This document shows, piece after piece, positions 46,128-56,689 of a DNA stretch of 64,000 nt. The stretch is from Aminobacter carboxidus (GTDB taxonomy: Bacteria; Pseudomonadota; Alphaproteobacteria; Rhizobiales; Rhizobiaceae). Position numbers and translations under genes: made by a program. Position 1 is the stretch's first letter. Each line of letters opens with the position of its first letter. The notes beneath the pieces are model-generated. The model worked only from the letters and a program-made list of their open reading frames with translations, was not told where the DNA came from and searched no databases. The DNA is taken from NCBI RefSeq assembly GCF_014863355.1, contig NZ_JACZEP010000004.1:248001-312000 (forward strand), read 5' to 3'.

Positions 46128-47255
46128 TCAGAGCCATTTGCGCCAGCGGAAAAACAGCACCAGCGAGAACGCGACCAGGGCCATGAAGCCAAGGGCGGCG
46201 GGATAGCCGTAGGGCCACAGCAACTCGGGCATGTTCCAGGGCGAACTCGCGGGGTCGAAATTCATGCCCCAGATGCCGGCGAGAAAGGTCAGCGGGATGA
46301 AGATCGCCGAGACGATCGTCAGCACGCCGATGATCTCGTTGGTGCGCGATTGTGACAGCGACAGCTGCATCTCGATCAGGCCGATCATCGTTTCACGCTG
46401 GGATTCTACCGTTTCAGCCAGCCTGATCGAATGGTCGAGCGTGTCGTTGAAATAAACCTTTGTTTCAGCCGAGATGAAGGCTGCGTCGGAGCGGATCAGC
46501 GTGGTCAGCGCATCGCGCACCGGCATGATCGTGCGCTTGAGCTGGCTGGTTGCCCGGCGCAGGCCATGCAACTGGCTGATGTGCTGCTTCCTGGGGGCCG
46601 CCAGCAACTCGTCCTCGATGGCGTCGACCTTGTCGCCCGTCGCATCGACGATCGGGAAGTAGCTGTCGACCACCGCGTCGATCAGCGCATAAGCAAGGTA
46701 GTCGGCCTTGCGATGGCGCAGGCGGCTCGGGTTGGAGGTGCGGATGCGCTGACGCACCGGCTCGAACGGGTCGCCCTCACGCTCCTGGAAGGTGACGACG
46801 AACTTGTCGCCGAAAAAAAACGAGATCTGCTCGTAGCGGCTGGTCTTGGCGTCGTCGATCATCGAGAGCACGAAGAAGGCGTGATCGTCGAAGAAGTCGG
46901 CCTTGGAGCGCTGGCCGGTGTTGACCACGTCCTCCAGCGCCAGCGTATGGAGGCCGAAAATCCTGCCGATCTCTTCGATCAGGCCGACATTGGCGAGACC
47001 GACGCAATCGAGCCAGATCAATGGCCAATTGTTGCAAGCCGCCTCGACGTCGTCGAGGCTGGCATCATCGACGAATTCGCAGGTTTCGGGCGAAATCAGC
47101 GTCAGGTTGAGCGCCGACTGGCGCGCGGACGGGTCGGCGATCAGCGTGCCGGGTGACGCGCCGACCGGCGGGCGCGCGCTGGTGATGACCGCGACTGCCG
47201 GTGGTTTCAGCCAGTGCCATTGCGTCTTGCCCGCGGAATCATGTCTGCGATCCAA
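46128..47255 (-). CDS. CorA-family magnesium transporter
   Basis: Predicted pentameric Mg2+ (or Co2+/Ni2+) channel protein, up to 375 aa. A cytoplasmic alpha/beta domain (about 40-250) has LHTLALEDVVNTGQRSKAD and ISFFFGDKFVVTFQE; two C-terminal membrane helices follow, with the family motif GIWGMNF (GMN) at the end of the first. The start is unclear: the frame opens at TTG 47255, no in-frame ATG or GTG with a ribosome-binding site is near, and truB ends only 27 bp upstream, so coupled initiation is likely. It sits between truB and rpsO on the same strand. Confidence 0.9.
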   Translation of the reverse strand: MDRRHDSAGKTQWHWLKPPAVAVITSARPPVGASPGTLIADPSARQSALNLTLISPETCEFVDDASLDDVEAACNNWPLIWLDCVGLANVGLIEEIGRIFGLHTLALEDVVNTGQRSKADFFDDHAFFVLSMIDDAKTSRYEQISFFFGDKFVVTFQEREGDPFEPVRQRIRTSNPSRLRHRKADYLAYALIDAVVDSYFPIVDATGDKVDAIEDELLAAPRKQHISQLHGLRRATSQLKRTIMPVRDALTTLIRSDAAFISAETKVYFNDTLDHSIRLAETVESQRETMIGLIEMQLSLSQSRTNEIIGVLTIVSAIFIPLTFLAGIWGMNFDPASSPWNMPELLWPYGYPAALGFMALVAFSLVLFFRWRKWL

Positions 47256-47281
47256 TCGGAAACGGCACCGGCATACAAGTG

Positions 47282-48229
47282 TCAGGCAGTGAACACCCGC
47301 TTGGGCTTGAACATGCCCTGCTCGATGGCGCCGATGGCGACGAGCTTGCCGCGCGCGGTGGCGCAGGCCTCTTCAGCCTCGACCGGTGCATCGCGGCCGC
47401 GCACGATGACCGGGTTGCCGAGCCTGATCTTGGTCGCGGCCTCGTCGGTCACCGCAACCTGCGGCAGGCAGTCGAGTGCCGCCGAGGTGTCGACGACGAA
47501 TTCGTCGATCGCGGTGAAGTCCCACTTGCCCTCTTCACCGTCCGGCTGGCCGGCGGTGCGAGCAGCTTCGAGTTCGGCGATGGTGACGAAGTCTTCTGAT
47601 GTGAACGGGTCGACCTCGGTGCGGCGAAGCTCGGAGATATGGCCGAAGCAGCCGAGATCGCGCCCCATGTCGCGGGCAAGTGACCGGACATAGGTGCCCT
47701 TGCCGCAATCGATCTCGAAAACGGTGCGATCGGCACTGTTTTCGATGATCTCGAGGCGGCCGATTTCGACCTCGCGCGCCGGGATGTCGACAGTCTCGCC
47801 TTCACGGGCGAGGTCGTAGGCGCGCTCGCCGGCGATCTTGATCGCCGAGAACTGCGGCGGCGTTTGCATGATGACGCCGGTATAATTCGGCATGACCGCG
47901 CGGATCTCTTCTTCGGACGGGCGCTTGTCCGAGGTCTTGGTCACCGGACCCTCGAGGTCGTCGGTCGAACGCTCTTCGCCCCATGAGACGGTGAAGCGGT
48001 AGACCTTGGCGCCATCCATGACGTAAGGCACGGTCTTGGTGGCTTCGCCGAGCGCGATCGGCAGCATGCCGGAGGCGAGCGGGTCGAGCGTTCCGGCATG
48101 CCCAGCCTTTTCGGCATTGAACAGCCACTTGATCTTGGAAACGGCCTCGGTCGAGCCCATGCCCACTGGTTTGTCCAGCACCAGCCAGCCGGAGACGGGC
48201 CGGCCTTTCTTCTTGCCGCGACGCGACAT
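47282..48229 (-). CDS. truB: tRNA pseudouridine(55) synthase
   Basis: Makes pseudouridine 55 in the T loop of tRNAs, 315 aa. The N-terminal [21 protein letters not shown] is typical, and the catalytic Asp is in [25 protein letters not shown]. Later motifs are [22 protein letters not shown] and [15 protein letters not shown]. An extended C-terminal domain follows (about 245-315). The start is 1 bp after the rbfA stop, so the genes are coupled. It is part of the nusA-infB-type operon. Confidence 0.97.
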   Translation of the reverse strand: MSRRGKKKGRPVSGWLVLDKPVGMGSTEAVSKIKWLFNAEKAGHAGTLDPLASGMLPIALGEATKTVPYVMDGAKVYRFTVSWGEERSTDDLEGPVTKTSDKRPSEEEIRAVMPNYTGVIMQTPPQFSAIKIAGERAYDLAREGETVDIPAREVEIGRLEIIENSADRTVFEIDCGKGTYVRSLARDMGRDLGCFGHISELRRTEVDPFTSEDFVTIAELEAARTAGQPDGEEGKWDFTAIDEFVVDTSAALDCLPQVAVTDEAATKIRLGNPVIVRGRDAPVEAEEACATARGKLVAIGAIEQGMFKPKRVFTA

Positions 48230-48230
48230 G

Positions 48231-48638
48231 TCAGTCTTCCTTGTCTTCTTCGCCGTCGAGGTCGCGCGCCACTTCGGGCGAGCGCAGCAGATCGTTGATC
48301 TTGGCGAAATTGTCGTAACTGGTGTCCAGCCGGAAACGGAATTCCGGCATGTATTTCATCTGCCGCAAGGCAAAGGAAACGCGGCCACGGATGAACTTGG
48401 CGTATTTGTTGAGCGCGTCGATGACCGCATCAGTATCCTTGGCGCCAATCGGCGACACGAAGGCGGTGGCGATCTTGAGGTCAGGCGACATGCGCACCTC
48501 GGTGATCGAAATAACAGCCGTTTCGATCACCGGGTCGATGATTTCTCCGCGCGGGAGCATTTCGGAAAGCGCATGGCGCACCTGTTCGCCGACGCGAAGC
48601 TGGCGCTGTGATGGGCCTGAACTCTGAATACGCGACAT
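48231..48638 (-). CDS. rbfA: 30S ribosome-binding factor A
   Basis: Ribosome-maturation factor with a KH-like fold that binds the 30S subunit in 16S 5'-end processing, 135 aa. ATG 48638 ([28 protein letters not shown]) is the family start; the frame runs 28 codons further without support. Later motifs are [43 protein letters not shown] and an acidic tail. It is separated from infB by 220 bp that contain two palindromic elements, an unusual gap in this operon. Confidence 0.95.
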   Translation of the reverse strand: MSRIQSSGPSQRQLRVGEQVRHALSEMLPRGEIIDPVIETAVISITEVRMSPDLKIATAFVSPIGAKDTDAVIDALNKYAKFIRGRVSFALRQMKYMPEFRFRLDTSYDNFAKINDLLRSPEVARDLDGEEDKED

Positions 48639-48728
48639 GGTCCTGAAAATCCATATGTCGCAGGAGGCGGAATGGGACCGCGCTTCCTGCTGCACGAAAA
48701 CGGACGGCGGCCGAACGGCCACCGTCTA

Positions 48729-48831
48729 GCACATCGGCCCGAAAATCGGATTTCGATTTTCGGAAAGCACGATGTGCCGGCACAAAGTTCTAGAGCGTCC
48801 TTTGCGCGTCCAAATGGACGCGCGGCGCTCT
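48729..48831. repeat. pair of palindromic elements between infB and rbfA
   Basis: Two hairpin elements lie side by side. The first (48729-48777) has CCGAAAATC/GATTTTCGG flanked by GCACATCG/CGATGTGC; the second (48791-48831) has AGAGCG...CGCGTCC and GGACGCG...CGCTCT around AAAT. Both look like dispersed rhizobial intergenic palindromes. In an operon they would lie in the infB-rbfA message as stable hairpins. Confidence 0.75.
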
Positions 48832-48858
48832 AGGCGATTAGGCAAATGCCAGAGGCTT

Positions 48859-51555
48859 TTAGAGCCTCCGGGTCACCATCTCCACGCGGAAGCACTCGAT
48901 GACATCGCCAGCGCGCATGTCTTCGTAGTTCTGGAAGGCCATACCGCATTCCTGGCCGACCGGCACTTCGGAGACTTCGTCCTTGAAGCGCTTGAGCGTC
49001 TTGAGCGTGCCTTCGTGGATGACGACGTTGTCGCGGATCAGGCGGACACCCGCACCGCGTTCGACCTTGCCTTCGGTGACACGGCAGCCCGCGACCTTGC
49101 CGGTCTTCGTGATATTGAAGACTTCGAGGATCTCGGCGTTGCCGATGAAGGTTTCGCGGCGTTCCGGCGACAGCAGGCCCGACATCGCATCCTTAACGTC
49201 ATCCACGAGGTTGTAGATGATGTTGTAGTAGCGGATCTCGATGCCCTGCTGCTCAGCGGCGTGGCGCGCCTGCGCATTGGCGCGGACGTTGAAGCCGATG
49301 ATTGCCGCACCCGACGTCTCGGCGAGCGTGACGTCGCTTTCGGTGATGGCGCCGGCGCCGGAATGGACGATGCGGGCGCGCACCTCGTCGGTACCGAGCT
49401 TGTCGAGTGCTGCGATGATCGCTTCGACCGAACCCTGCACGTCACCTTTGATGATGAGCGGGAATTCCTTGAGGCCGGACGACTGCAGCTGCGACATCAT
49501 CTGCTCGAGCGAGCCGCGCTGGGTGGCGTGCTTGGCGACAGCCTTGTCACGGGCCAGACGCTGGCGGTACTCGGTGATCTCGCGGGCACGGGCTTCGTTG
49601 TTGACCACCGCGAAGCGGTCGCCAGCCTGAGGCGTGCCCTGGAGGCCGAGAATCTCAACCGGCATCGCCGGCGGAGCCTCTTCGAGACGGTTGCCACGAT
49701 CGTCGACCAGAGCGCGGACGCGGCCCCACTGGTCGCCGGCGACGAGAATGTCGCCTGGCAGCAGCGTACCGGTCTGGACCAGCACGGTCGCAACCGGGCC
49801 GCGGCCCTTGTCGAGCTTGGCTTCGATGACCACACCCTCGGCCGTACGGTCGGGGTTGGCCTTGAGGTCGAGAACTTCGGCCTGCAGCAGGATCGCTTCG
49901 AGCAGCTTGTCGAGATTGGTGCCGTTCTTCGCCGAAACCTCGACGTCGAGCACTTCACCGCCCATCGATTCCACGAAGACTTCGTGGCGCAGCAGTTCGG
50001 TACGCACCTTCTGCGCATCAGCCGACGGCTTGTCGATCTTGTTGATGGCAACAATGATCGGCACGCCGGCAGCCTTGGCATGGCTGATCGACTCGATGGT
50101 CTGCGGCATGACGGAATCGTCGGCCGCAACCACCAGGATCGCGATGTCGGTCGCCTGGGCACCACGGGCACGCATCGCCGTGAAGGCGGCGTGGCCGGGA
50201 GTGTCGATGAAGGTGATCTTCTGACCGTTCTTCTCGACCTGATAGGCACCGATGTGCTGGGTGATACCACCGGCTTCGCCCGAAACGACGTTGGCCTGAC
50301 GGATCGCGTCGAGCAGCGAGGTCTTGCCGTGGTCGACGTGGCCCATGATGGTGACGACAGGCGGACGCGTAACCAGCGTCTCGCTGTGATCGGCGATGTC
50401 GAACAGGCCTTCTTCGATGTCGGACTCGGCGACGCGGCGAACCGTGTGGCCAAATTCGGAAGCGATCAACTCAGCCGTATCGGCGTCGATGACGTCGCCC
50501 GGCTTCAGCATCTGGCCTTGCTTCATGAAGAACTTCACGACATCGACGGCACGTTCGGACATGCGCTGAGCCAGTTCCTGGATGGTGATCGTCTCAGGAA
50601 GGATGACCTCACGCACGATCTTCTCGCGCGGCTCGTTGTGCATCGCACGCTTGAACTTCTCCTGACGACGACGCATCGCCGACAGCGAACGCGAACGGGC
50701 GTCGCCATCCCCCGAAGTCAGTGCCGTATTGAGCGTTAGCTTGCCGCGACGACGGTCTTCTTCCGTCTTGGTCTTGGCCGGACGGGCAACCTCGGGGGTA
50801 GCAATGCGGCGGATCGGCGAAGCTGCTGCCGAACCGGGGCCAACGCGACCCTTCGGCTTGGCTTCCACTTCGTCGGGCACATTGGCCTCGAGTGCTGCGG
50901 CAGGCGCACGGCGGCGCGCTTCGTCCTCGGCGCGGCGGCGGGATTCGGCCTCGGTCTTGAGACGGGCTTCTTCCTCGGCCTGGCGGCGAGCCGAATCCTC
51001 GCGCTCCTTGCGGCGGCGCTCGTCTTCTTCGGCGCGGCGGCGCGCGTCTTCGGCAGCGCGGGCACGATCTTCCTGTTCACGCACGACCGAGCCTTCGAGC
51101 GCGCGACGACGCGCATCCATCTCGCTGCGCGACAATGAGTTCAGCACCATGCCCGAGCGCTCGGGCTGGCGCGGCGCAGGCCGCGATGCTTCTTTCGCAA
51201 CGGGCGCAGGAGCGGGAGCTGGCGCAGGTGTCGGCCGGGGAGCAGGAGCCGCCGCGACTGGCGTCGAAACAACCGGCGCCGCCGCCACAGGCGCAACCGG
51301 CGCCGCTACCGGAGCGGGCGCTGCTGCTGGCTGAGGCTTGGGCGCAAACACCGTCGCTGCCGTCGGCGTCGGCTCGTGCTTGTCGCCGGGCATGGAGAAC
51401 TTGCGCTTCTTCGTCTCCACGACGACCTGCTTTGTGCGGCCGTGCGAGAAGTTCTGGCGTACCGTTCCCTGCTCCGATCCCGGGCGCTTCAGCGTCAAGG
51501 TCTTCTTCGGAGTGACGCTCAACGTGTTGTCATCGCCCGATTTAGTGTCGCTCAT
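48859..51555 (-). CDS. infB: translation initiation factor IF-2
   Basis: GTPase that brings initiator tRNA to the 30S subunit, 898 aa. A long low-complexity N-terminal region has Ala/Pro-rich sequence (about 65-130), then a highly charged coiled coil of Arg/Glu/Ala (about 150-225). The GTPase domain begins near residue 397 ([37 protein letters not shown]) and is followed by domains II, III and C2 (VEMVTRRL end). The ATG overlaps the ylxR stop by 4 bp. The long N-terminus is typical of alphaproteobacterial IF-2. Confidence 0.97.
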   Translation of the reverse strand: MSDTKSGDDNTLSVTPKKTLTLKRPGSEQGTVRQNFSHGRTKQVVVETKKRKFSMPGDKHEPTPTAATVFAPKPQPAAAPAPVAAPVAPVAAAPVVSTPVAAAPAPRPTPAPAPAPAPVAKEASRPAPRQPERSGMVLNSLSRSEMDARRRALEGSVVREQEDRARAAEDARRRAEEDERRRKEREDSARRQAEEEARLKTEAESRRRAEDEARRRAPAAALEANVPDEVEAKPKGRVGPGSAAASPIRRIATPEVARPAKTKTEEDRRRGKLTLNTALTSGDGDARSRSLSAMRRRQEKFKRAMHNEPREKIVREVILPETITIQELAQRMSERAVDVVKFFMKQGQMLKPGDVIDADTAELIASEFGHTVRRVAESDIEEGLFDIADHSETLVTRPPVVTIMGHVDHGKTSLLDAIRQANVVSGEAGGITQHIGAYQVEKNGQKITFIDTPGHAAFTAMRARGAQATDIAILVVAADDSVMPQTIESISHAKAAGVPIIVAINKIDKPSADAQKVRTELLRHEVFVESMGGEVLDVEVSAKNGTNLDKLLEAILLQAEVLDLKANPDRTAEGVVIEAKLDKGRGPVATVLVQTGTLLPGDILVAGDQWGRVRALVDDRGNRLEEAPPAMPVEILGLQGTPQAGDRFAVVNNEARAREITEYRQRLARDKAVAKHATQRGSLEQMMSQLQSSGLKEFPLIIKGDVQGSVEAIIAALDKLGTDEVRARIVHSGAGAITESDVTLAETSGAAIIGFNVRANAQARHAAEQQGIEIRYYNIIYNLVDDVKDAMSGLLSPERRETFIGNAEILEVFNITKTGKVAGCRVTEGKVERGAGVRLIRDNVVIHEGTLKTLKRFKDEVSEVPVGQECGMAFQNYEDMRAGDVIECFRVEMVTRRL

Positions 51556-52211
51556 TCCATATCCTCTGCGGCATCATCGTCGTAGGCAATCGCCGCAATC
51601 ATTGCCAGATCATCCGGGGATCCGCCCCGATATCGGTCAAGCGCAACCATGCGCTTCGCGACCGCCTTGCCCGCTTCTCCCGCGAGGACGGCAGCATGTA
51701 TCACATTTGTTGCCCCCAATGCCAAACCCAATTCGGCTTCCGAAAAAAGTTTATAGGCAGGCGTTGCAGGCCCGCCGATATGCACTGTGGCCTTGCGGGC
51801 CTGGGTAATCTTGCGGACGCCGTCCTCGGCGCCCTCGTAAGCATGGAGTACTAAAAGCGCCTTGCCGGCGCGGACCGTCGAGTCGACCTTGGCTGCACCT
51901 AGTGCCACCAGACCGGCCTTTCGGGCAAGCCCGAGCGCGCCAAGTGCTGACCTGACGAGCAGGTTGTCCACCATGGCGCCCAAATCGGGCGGCACGACGA
52001 CCTGCGCCTTGAAGGCGCGGGCAAACATGCCCTTGGCCTCGGCCTTGTCGATATGTAGGCGGTCGGCCGTCACCCAGCAACCGCGGCCGGGCAGATTTCT
52101 CTTGAGGTCCGGAAAAACGGTCGAATCCGGGCCGACGACGAAACGGATAAGATTATCCGGTTCGGCGCTCTTGCGCGTGACGATGCAGGTGCGATCGTTC
52201 ATCTCGTCCAA
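51552..52211 (-). CDS. YlxR (DUF448) RNA-binding protein fused to an L7Ae-like domain
   Basis: Predicted RNA-binding protein of 219 aa in the nusA-infB operon. Residues 1-75 are YlxR ([28 protein letters not shown], with the GRG-CWV motif). Residues of about 85-185 match an L7Ae/L30e-like fold ([37 protein letters not shown]). These two units are often separate genes (ylxR and ylxQ) in Gram-positive bacteria; the fused form is common in alphaproteobacteria. It lies 23 bp after nusA and overlaps infB. YlxR is implicated in transcription/rRNA control in some bacteria. Confidence 0.92.
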   Translation of the reverse strand: MDEMNDRTCIVTRKSAEPDNLIRFVVGPDSTVFPDLKRNLPGRGCWVTADRLHIDKAEAKGMFARAFKAQVVVPPDLGAMVDNLLVRSALGALGLARKAGLVALGAAKVDSTVRAGKALLVLHAYEGAEDGVRKITQARKATVHIGGPATPAYKLFSEAELGLALGATNVIHAAVLAGEAGKAVAKRMVALDRYRGGSPDDLAMIAAIAYDDDAAEDME

Positions 52212-52234
52212 GGGGTTCTCCGGCCGGCCTCACG

Positions 52235-53827
52235 TCACTCACCGGCGACGTCGGCTGGCTCTTCCTCGGACGCAATCTCGTCCTCGGAAATCCAACCAAC
52301 CATGCGTCGGGCAGCAACGACCATCTGTTCTGCATCGGTGCGCGACACGCCGTAGTCGGCAAGCACGCCTGGGAAGAACTTGGTCTCTCCGTCCTTGCGT
52401 TCCTTCCAGCCGACGAGATCGTCGGCGGCATAGCCGGCGAAGTCCTCGACCGTCTTCACACCATCATTGCCGAGCGCCACCAGCATTGCAGTGGTGATGC
52501 CGGGGATCTCGCGCAGCTCGTCCTGGACGCCGAGCGCCTGACGCTTCTCGTCGTGCTCGGCTTCGATCTTGCCGAGATATTCGCGGGCGCGGGTCTGGAT
52601 CTCGGAGGCGGTGTCCTCGTCGAAGCCGTCGATCGATGCGATTTCGTCGGCATCGACGTAGGCGACTTCCTCAACCGAGCTGAAGCCTTCCGATGCCAGC
52701 ACCTGGCCGACCATCTCGTCGACATCGAGCGATTCCATGAACAGGGTCGAACGCTCGACGAATTCCTTCTGGCGGCGCTCCGACTCTTCCTGCTCGGTGA
52801 GGATGTCGATGTCCCAGCCGGTCAGCTGCGAAGCCAGACGCACGTTCTGGCCGCGACGGCCGATGGCCAGCGATAGCTGATCGTCAGGAACCACGACTTC
52901 GATGCGCTCTGCGTCTTCGTCGAGAACGACCTTGGCGACTTCAGCCGGCTGCAACGCGTTGACGATGAACGAGGCAGCCGAAGGCGACCATGGAATGATG
53001 TCGATCTTTTCGCCCTGCAACTCGCCGACGACGGCCTGGACGCGCGAGCCACGCATACCAACGCAGGCGCCGACCGGGTCGATCGAGCTGTCACGCGAGA
53101 TGACGGCGATCTTGGCGCGCGAACCGGGATCGCGGGCAACCGACTTGATCTCGATGATGCCGTCATAGATTTCAGGCACTTCCATGGTGAACAGCTTCGC
53201 CATGAACTGTGGATGGGTACGCGACAGGAAGATCTGCGGACCGCGCTGCTCGCGGCGCACGTCGTAGACGTAAGCGCGGACGCGGTCGCCGTATTTGTAG
53301 TTTTCGCGGGGGATCAGCTCGTCGCGGCGGATGATCGCTTCGCCACGGCCGAGATCGACGATGACGTTGCCGTATTCGACGCGCTTGACCGTGCCGTTGA
53401 CGATCTCGCCGATGCGATCCTTGTATTCGTCGTACTGGCGGTCGCGCTCGGCTTCACGCACCTTCTGGACGATGACCTGCTTCGCCGACTGGGCGGCGAT
53501 GCGGCCGAAATCCATCGGCGGCAGCTGTTCGGCGATGAAGTCGCCGAGCTGCGCATCGGGATTGCGTTCGCGTGCCGAGCTCAGCGCGATCTGGATGGCG
53601 TAGTCATCGACCTTCTCGACGACTTCCATCAAGCGCTGCAGCTTCATCTCGCCCGTGTTCGGGTTGATGTCGGCGCGGATGTTGGTCTCTTGACCATAGC
53701 GCGAGCGCGCTGCCTTCTGGATCGCGTCGGCCATGGCGGCGATGACGATCGACTTGTCGATCGACTTCTCGCGGGCGACCGCATCGGCGATCTGCAGCAG
53801 TTCGAGCCTGTTGGCGCTTACAACCAT
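52235..53827 (-). CDS. nusA: transcription termination/antitermination factor NusA
   Basis: RNA polymerase elongation factor of 530 aa. Domains in order: N-terminal polymerase-binding domain (residues 1-130), S1 (about 135-200, [19 protein letters not shown]), two KH domains (about 200-345; [20 protein letters not shown] and [18 protein letters not shown]), and C-terminal helix-hairpin-helix repeats ([35 protein letters not shown]). The ATG lies 51 bp after rimP. It is central to the rimP-nusA-ylxR-infB operon. Confidence 0.97.
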   Translation of the reverse strand: MVVSANRLELLQIADAVAREKSIDKSIVIAAMADAIQKAARSRYGQETNIRADINPNTGEMKLQRLMEVVEKVDDYAIQIALSSARERNPDAQLGDFIAEQLPPMDFGRIAAQSAKQVIVQKVREAERDRQYDEYKDRIGEIVNGTVKRVEYGNVIVDLGRGEAIIRRDELIPRENYKYGDRVRAYVYDVRREQRGPQIFLSRTHPQFMAKLFTMEVPEIYDGIIEIKSVARDPGSRAKIAVISRDSSIDPVGACVGMRGSRVQAVVGELQGEKIDIIPWSPSAASFIVNALQPAEVAKVVLDEDAERIEVVVPDDQLSLAIGRRGQNVRLASQLTGWDIDILTEQEESERRQKEFVERSTLFMESLDVDEMVGQVLASEGFSSVEEVAYVDADEIASIDGFDEDTASEIQTRAREYLGKIEAEHDEKRQALGVQDELREIPGITTAMLVALGNDGVKTVEDFAGYAADDLVGWKERKDGETKFFPGVLADYGVSRTDAEQMVVAARRMVGWISEDEIASEEEPADVAGE

Positions 53828-53878
53828 TGTCTTTCTCCCGGAGCGTCCGGCCGGATCAGGTCCAGCCGTTGGGCTCTA

Positions 53879-54511
53879 TCAATCTTCCGTTTCGGTTTCT
53901 TCGTCTTCCGGCGCATCTTCGGGTTCGCCGCGACGCTTCCGTGCTTCCTTGCGCGCCTGATTGTCCTTGCTCAGGGCATCGCGAATGAGATCGTCGGTGA
54001 GGATCAGCCGTGCCTCGGAAATTGCCTCGAAAGGCACACGCACGGTCGGCTCCTCGCCATAGGCAGCCTGGTCACGCTGGATCAGGACACCTTCTTCGTC
54101 GACCTCGGCGATCTTGCCGCGGAAGCGCTTGCGGTCGGCAACCATGACCGAGGTCTCCATCTTGACGATGTGACCGATCCAGTTGCCGAAATCCGACTTG
54201 CGGACCAGCGGCCGGTCGATGCCCGGCGACGAAACTTCGAGATGATACGCCTTTTCGATCGGATCATCGACATCGAGAGCAGGCGAAACCGCGCGGCTCA
54301 CTTCTTCGCAATCCTGGACGGTCATGGTGCCGTCTTCGCGCTCGGTCATGATCTGCAGCGTCAGCCCGCTCTGCCCCGACAGGCGGATGCGAACGAGGCG
54401 GAAGCCGATCGCGCGAAGGACGGGCTGAACGATCAGAGCGATGCGGGCGTCGATGCCGGTCTCGCGGATGATGCGGTCATCGCCTGTCTGTTCGACTGCG
54501 TTTTCGGTCAT
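53879..54511 (-). CDS. rimP: ribosome maturation factor RimP
   Basis: 30S subunit assembly factor of 210 aa. The N-terminal domain (about 15-100) has [30 protein letters not shown] and [21 protein letters not shown], the family signature; the SH3-like C-terminal domain is near 105-180 and an acidic, Lys/Arg-rich tail follows. GGAG is 7 nt before the ATG at 54511. It is the first gene of the operon, with a promoter and a terminator-like hairpin in its leader. Confidence 0.95.
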   Translation of the reverse strand: MTENAVEQTGDDRIIRETGIDARIALIVQPVLRAIGFRLVRIRLSGQSGLTLQIMTEREDGTMTVQDCEEVSRAVSPALDVDDPIEKAYHLEVSSPGIDRPLVRKSDFGNWIGHIVKMETSVMVADRKRFRGKIAEVDEEGVLIQRDQAAYGEEPTVRVPFEAISEARLILTDDLIRDALSKDNQARKEARKRRGEPEDAPEDEETETED

Positions 54512-54538
54512 AGAATCTCCAGACGGTCGGCAGGTAAC

Positions 54539-54569
54539 AAAAAAGAGCGGGACCGGGTGGACCCACTCT
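54539..54569 (-). terminator. terminator-like hairpin in the rimP leader (possible attenuator)
   Basis: In the minus-strand RNA, AGAGTGGGTCC and CGGTCCCGCTCT pair around a short loop (one G-T pair, one T-T mismatch), followed directly by UUUUUU (54539-54544) and then the rimP start 28 nt later. It lies between the predicted promoter (54598-54626) and the first gene of the operon, where a terminator would act on the operon itself. Confidence 0.65.
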
Positions 54570-54597
54570 TCGTCATACCGACCAAGAATTTGAGGCT

Positions 54598-54626
54598 GAT
54601 ATAGCCGAAGGCGGCGCGCCTTTCAA
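54598..54626 (-). promoter_or_regulatory. sigma-70 type promoter for the rimP-nusA operon
   Basis: On the minus strand, TTGAAA (54621-54626), a 17-bp spacer and TATATC (54598-54603) give a good housekeeping promoter. It predicts a start near 54590 and a leader of about 80 nt that contains the hairpin at 54544-54569. Confidence 0.65.
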
Positions 54627-54784
54627 GTCCTGTGGCCGGCAGCGTCCACTGCCACCTGTTTAGCCGACCATTGCGCCAGCTGCATGGCAAACATGCGCAG
54701 ACACCCCTACCGCTTCCCTTTGCGTCACCTATATTTGCTGCGTTGCACAAGAAATGATGATGCGATGCAAAACAGGATAAAGAG

Positions 54785-54949
54785 ATGAACACCCGCAAGC
54801 CCCTTGGCCGCATTGGCGAACTGGTCCGCACCTTTGGTAGCGCCGTCGCTGCCGCAGCAGCCGTCGAACGCGGTCATCGCCCAACAAACCAGGACCTGGT
54901 GATGCTCGGCATCGACCCGCTCCACTACGACCGCATTCGCAAATACTGA
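54785..54949 (+). CDS. 54-aa conserved-looking small protein
   Basis: A small gene: MNTRKPLGRIGELVRTFGSA starts it, an Ala/Val-rich helix follows, and it ends DPLHYDRIRKY. AGGATAAAGAG lies directly before the ATG, and a strong terminator lies about 150 bp downstream. The C-terminal pattern (QDLVMLGIDPLHYDRI) is reminiscent of the short helical domain of DUF1127-type small proteins of rhizobia, but I cannot assign the family with certainty. Codon use (GC-rich third positions) matches its neighbours. Its function is unknown. Confidence 0.65.
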   Translation: MNTRKPLGRIGELVRTFGSAVAAAAAVERGHRPTNQDLVMLGIDPLHYDRIRKY

Positions 54950-55095
54950 ATACAGGCATTCAGGGTAGAGAGCGCACCGCTGGACGCGTCATTGGCGATT
55001 GCCGAGATGTGACCAGCCGGGCAGTGCTCCGGAGCGGCCGGTTATCTTGACCGTCGCTCTGTCCCTGGGTCTTCCGCCTCGCTGTCGAGGCAAGC

Positions 55096-55134
55096 AAAAA
55101 GCCGAGGCCGGTATTCCGGACCTCGGCTTTTTTT
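55096..55134. terminator. strong bidirectional terminator
   Basis: GCCGAGG-CCGG-TATT-CCGG-A-CCTCGGC (55101-55127) has AAAAA before and seven T after. It lies between the plus-strand small gene and the convergent tctA gene and fits termination in both directions. Confidence 0.92.
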
Positions 55135-55147
55135 CGACCGAACGGTC

Positions 55148-56662
55148 TCAGTCTTCGTTGGCGCCGAGCTGGGCCAGCACCTTGCCGCGGCCACGGGCGC
55201 GCAGGTAGAGCGGCAGCAGCACGGCCGTCGCAGCCAGCAGCAGAAGCACGATCGCAATCGGCGAATGCACCAGGATCGTCGGGTCGCCCTGGCTGATCGC
55301 CAGCGCGCGGCGCAGTTGCTGCTCCGCCATCGGTCCAAGGATCAAGCCCACGACCACGGGCGCAATCGGATAGCCGAAGCGGCGCAGGCCATAGCCGAGC
55401 AGGCCGAATGCCAAAAGCATGCCGAGCTCGAACGTCGAGGGGTTGGCGCCAATGGTGCCGAGCGTCGCAAACAGAAGAATGCCCGAGTAGAGCCAGGGCA
55501 GCGGGATCGTCAGCAGCCGGACCCAGACGCCGATCAGCGGCAGATTGAGCACCAAGAGCATCAGGTTTGCGACCAGCAGCGAGGCGATCAAGCCCCAGAC
55601 GAGCTGCGGGTTGGTGGCAAACAGCAATGGGCCCGGCTGCAAGCCGAACTGCTGGAAGCCGGCGAGCATGATCGCGGCAGTCGCCGTCGTCGGCAGGCCG
55701 AGCGTCAGCAACGGCACCAGCGTACCGGCAGCCGAGGCATTGTTGGCCGCTTCCGGACCAGCAACGCCTTCGATGGCGCCATGGCCAAACTCTTCAGGCT
55801 TCTTGGCCAGGTTCTTTTCCACAGAATAGGACAGGAAGGTGCCGATTTCAGCGCCGCCTGCCGGCATCGCGCCGATCGGGAAACCGATTGCGGTGCCGCG
55901 CAGCCACGGTTTCCACGACCGGCTCCAGTCCTCGCGCGTCATCCACACCGAACCCTTGATCGCCTGGATGGTCGAATCGCCGCCCTTGCTGGCGGCAACG
56001 CTAAGCGCTTCGCCGACGGCGAAGAGCGCAACCGCAAGTGTCGTCACCTCGATGCCGTCGAGCAGGTCGGGGATGCCGAAGGCCAGGCGCGCCTGGCCGG
56101 TCTGCAGGTCGATGCCGATCAGCCCGAGTCCAAGACCGATGAACAGCGCGGTCAGTCCGCGCAGCGTCGAGTCGCCGAAGGCGGCGGAGACGGTCATGAA
56201 GGCCAGGATCATCAGCGCGAAATATTCGGCCGGGCCGAAAGACAGCGCCATCTTGACGACTGTCGGCGCGATGAAGGCAAGGCCGATGGTGGCAAGTAGT
56301 CCGGCAACGAAAGAGCCGATGGCGGCAGTCGCCAGTGCCGGGCCGCCGCGCCCGGCGCGCGCCATCTTGTTGCCTTCGAGTGCGGTGACGATAGAGGCAC
56401 TTTCACCCGGCGTATTGAGCAGGATCGACGTCGTCGAGCCGCCATACATGCCGCCGTAATAGATGCCGGCAAACATGATCAGCGAACCTGCGGGATCAAG
56501 CTTGTAGGTGACGGGCAAAAGCAGGGCGACGGTCAGTGCCGGGCCGATGCCGGGAAGCACGCCGACAGCCGTGCCGAGCGTCACGCCGATCAGCGCATAG
56601 AGCATGTTCATCGGCTCAAGTGCCGTGAGCAGTCCCTGCGCGAGCAGACCAAAGGTATCCAT
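55148..56662 (-). CDS. tctA: TctA-type tricarboxylate transporter large permease
   Basis: Large membrane subunit of a tripartite tricarboxylate transporter (TTT), 504 aa with about 11-12 helices. It begins [41 protein letters not shown], and has the family's [27 protein letters not shown] and [25 protein letters not shown] segments, which line the substrate path. It is the last gene in the tctC-tctB-tctA set and ends at a strong terminator. TTT systems use ion gradients and a high-affinity binding protein; the substrate here is not known. Confidence 0.95.
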   Translation of the reverse strand: MDTFGLLAQGLLTALEPMNMLYALIGVTLGTAVGVLPGIGPALTVALLLPVTYKLDPAGSLIMFAGIYYGGMYGGSTTSILLNTPGESASIVTALEGNKMARAGRGGPALATAAIGSFVAGLLATIGLAFIAPTVVKMALSFGPAEYFALMILAFMTVSAAFGDSTLRGLTALFIGLGLGLIGIDLQTGQARLAFGIPDLLDGIEVTTLAVALFAVGEALSVAASKGGDSTIQAIKGSVWMTREDWSRSWKPWLRGTAIGFPIGAMPAGGAEIGTFLSYSVEKNLAKKPEEFGHGAIEGVAGPEAANNASAAGTLVPLLTLGLPTTATAAIMLAGFQQFGLQPGPLLFATNPQLVWGLIASLLVANLMLLVLNLPLIGVWVRLLTIPLPWLYSGILLFATLGTIGANPSTFELGMLLAFGLLGYGLRRFGYPIAPVVVGLILGPMAEQQLRRALAISQGDPTILVHSPIAIVLLLLAATAVLLPLYLRARGRGKVLAQLGANED

Positions 56663-56689
56663 TTAGAGCCGAGCTCCCTTGATAATCGC

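Noticed and set aside
48772-50739. A 655-codon open frame on the plus strand opposite infB
   Set aside because: It lies fully antisense to the clearly conserved infB gene, has a composition typical of mirrored GC-rich codons (Asp, His, Arg, Leu) and no recognisable domain.
53213-54604. A 463-codon plus-strand frame opposite nusA and rimP
   Set aside because: Antisense to two conserved genes, without family features.
54512-54784. A tRNA gene ahead of rimP, as metY in enteric bacteria
   Set aside because: No cloverleaf or T-loop consensus is visible in the leader or promoter region.
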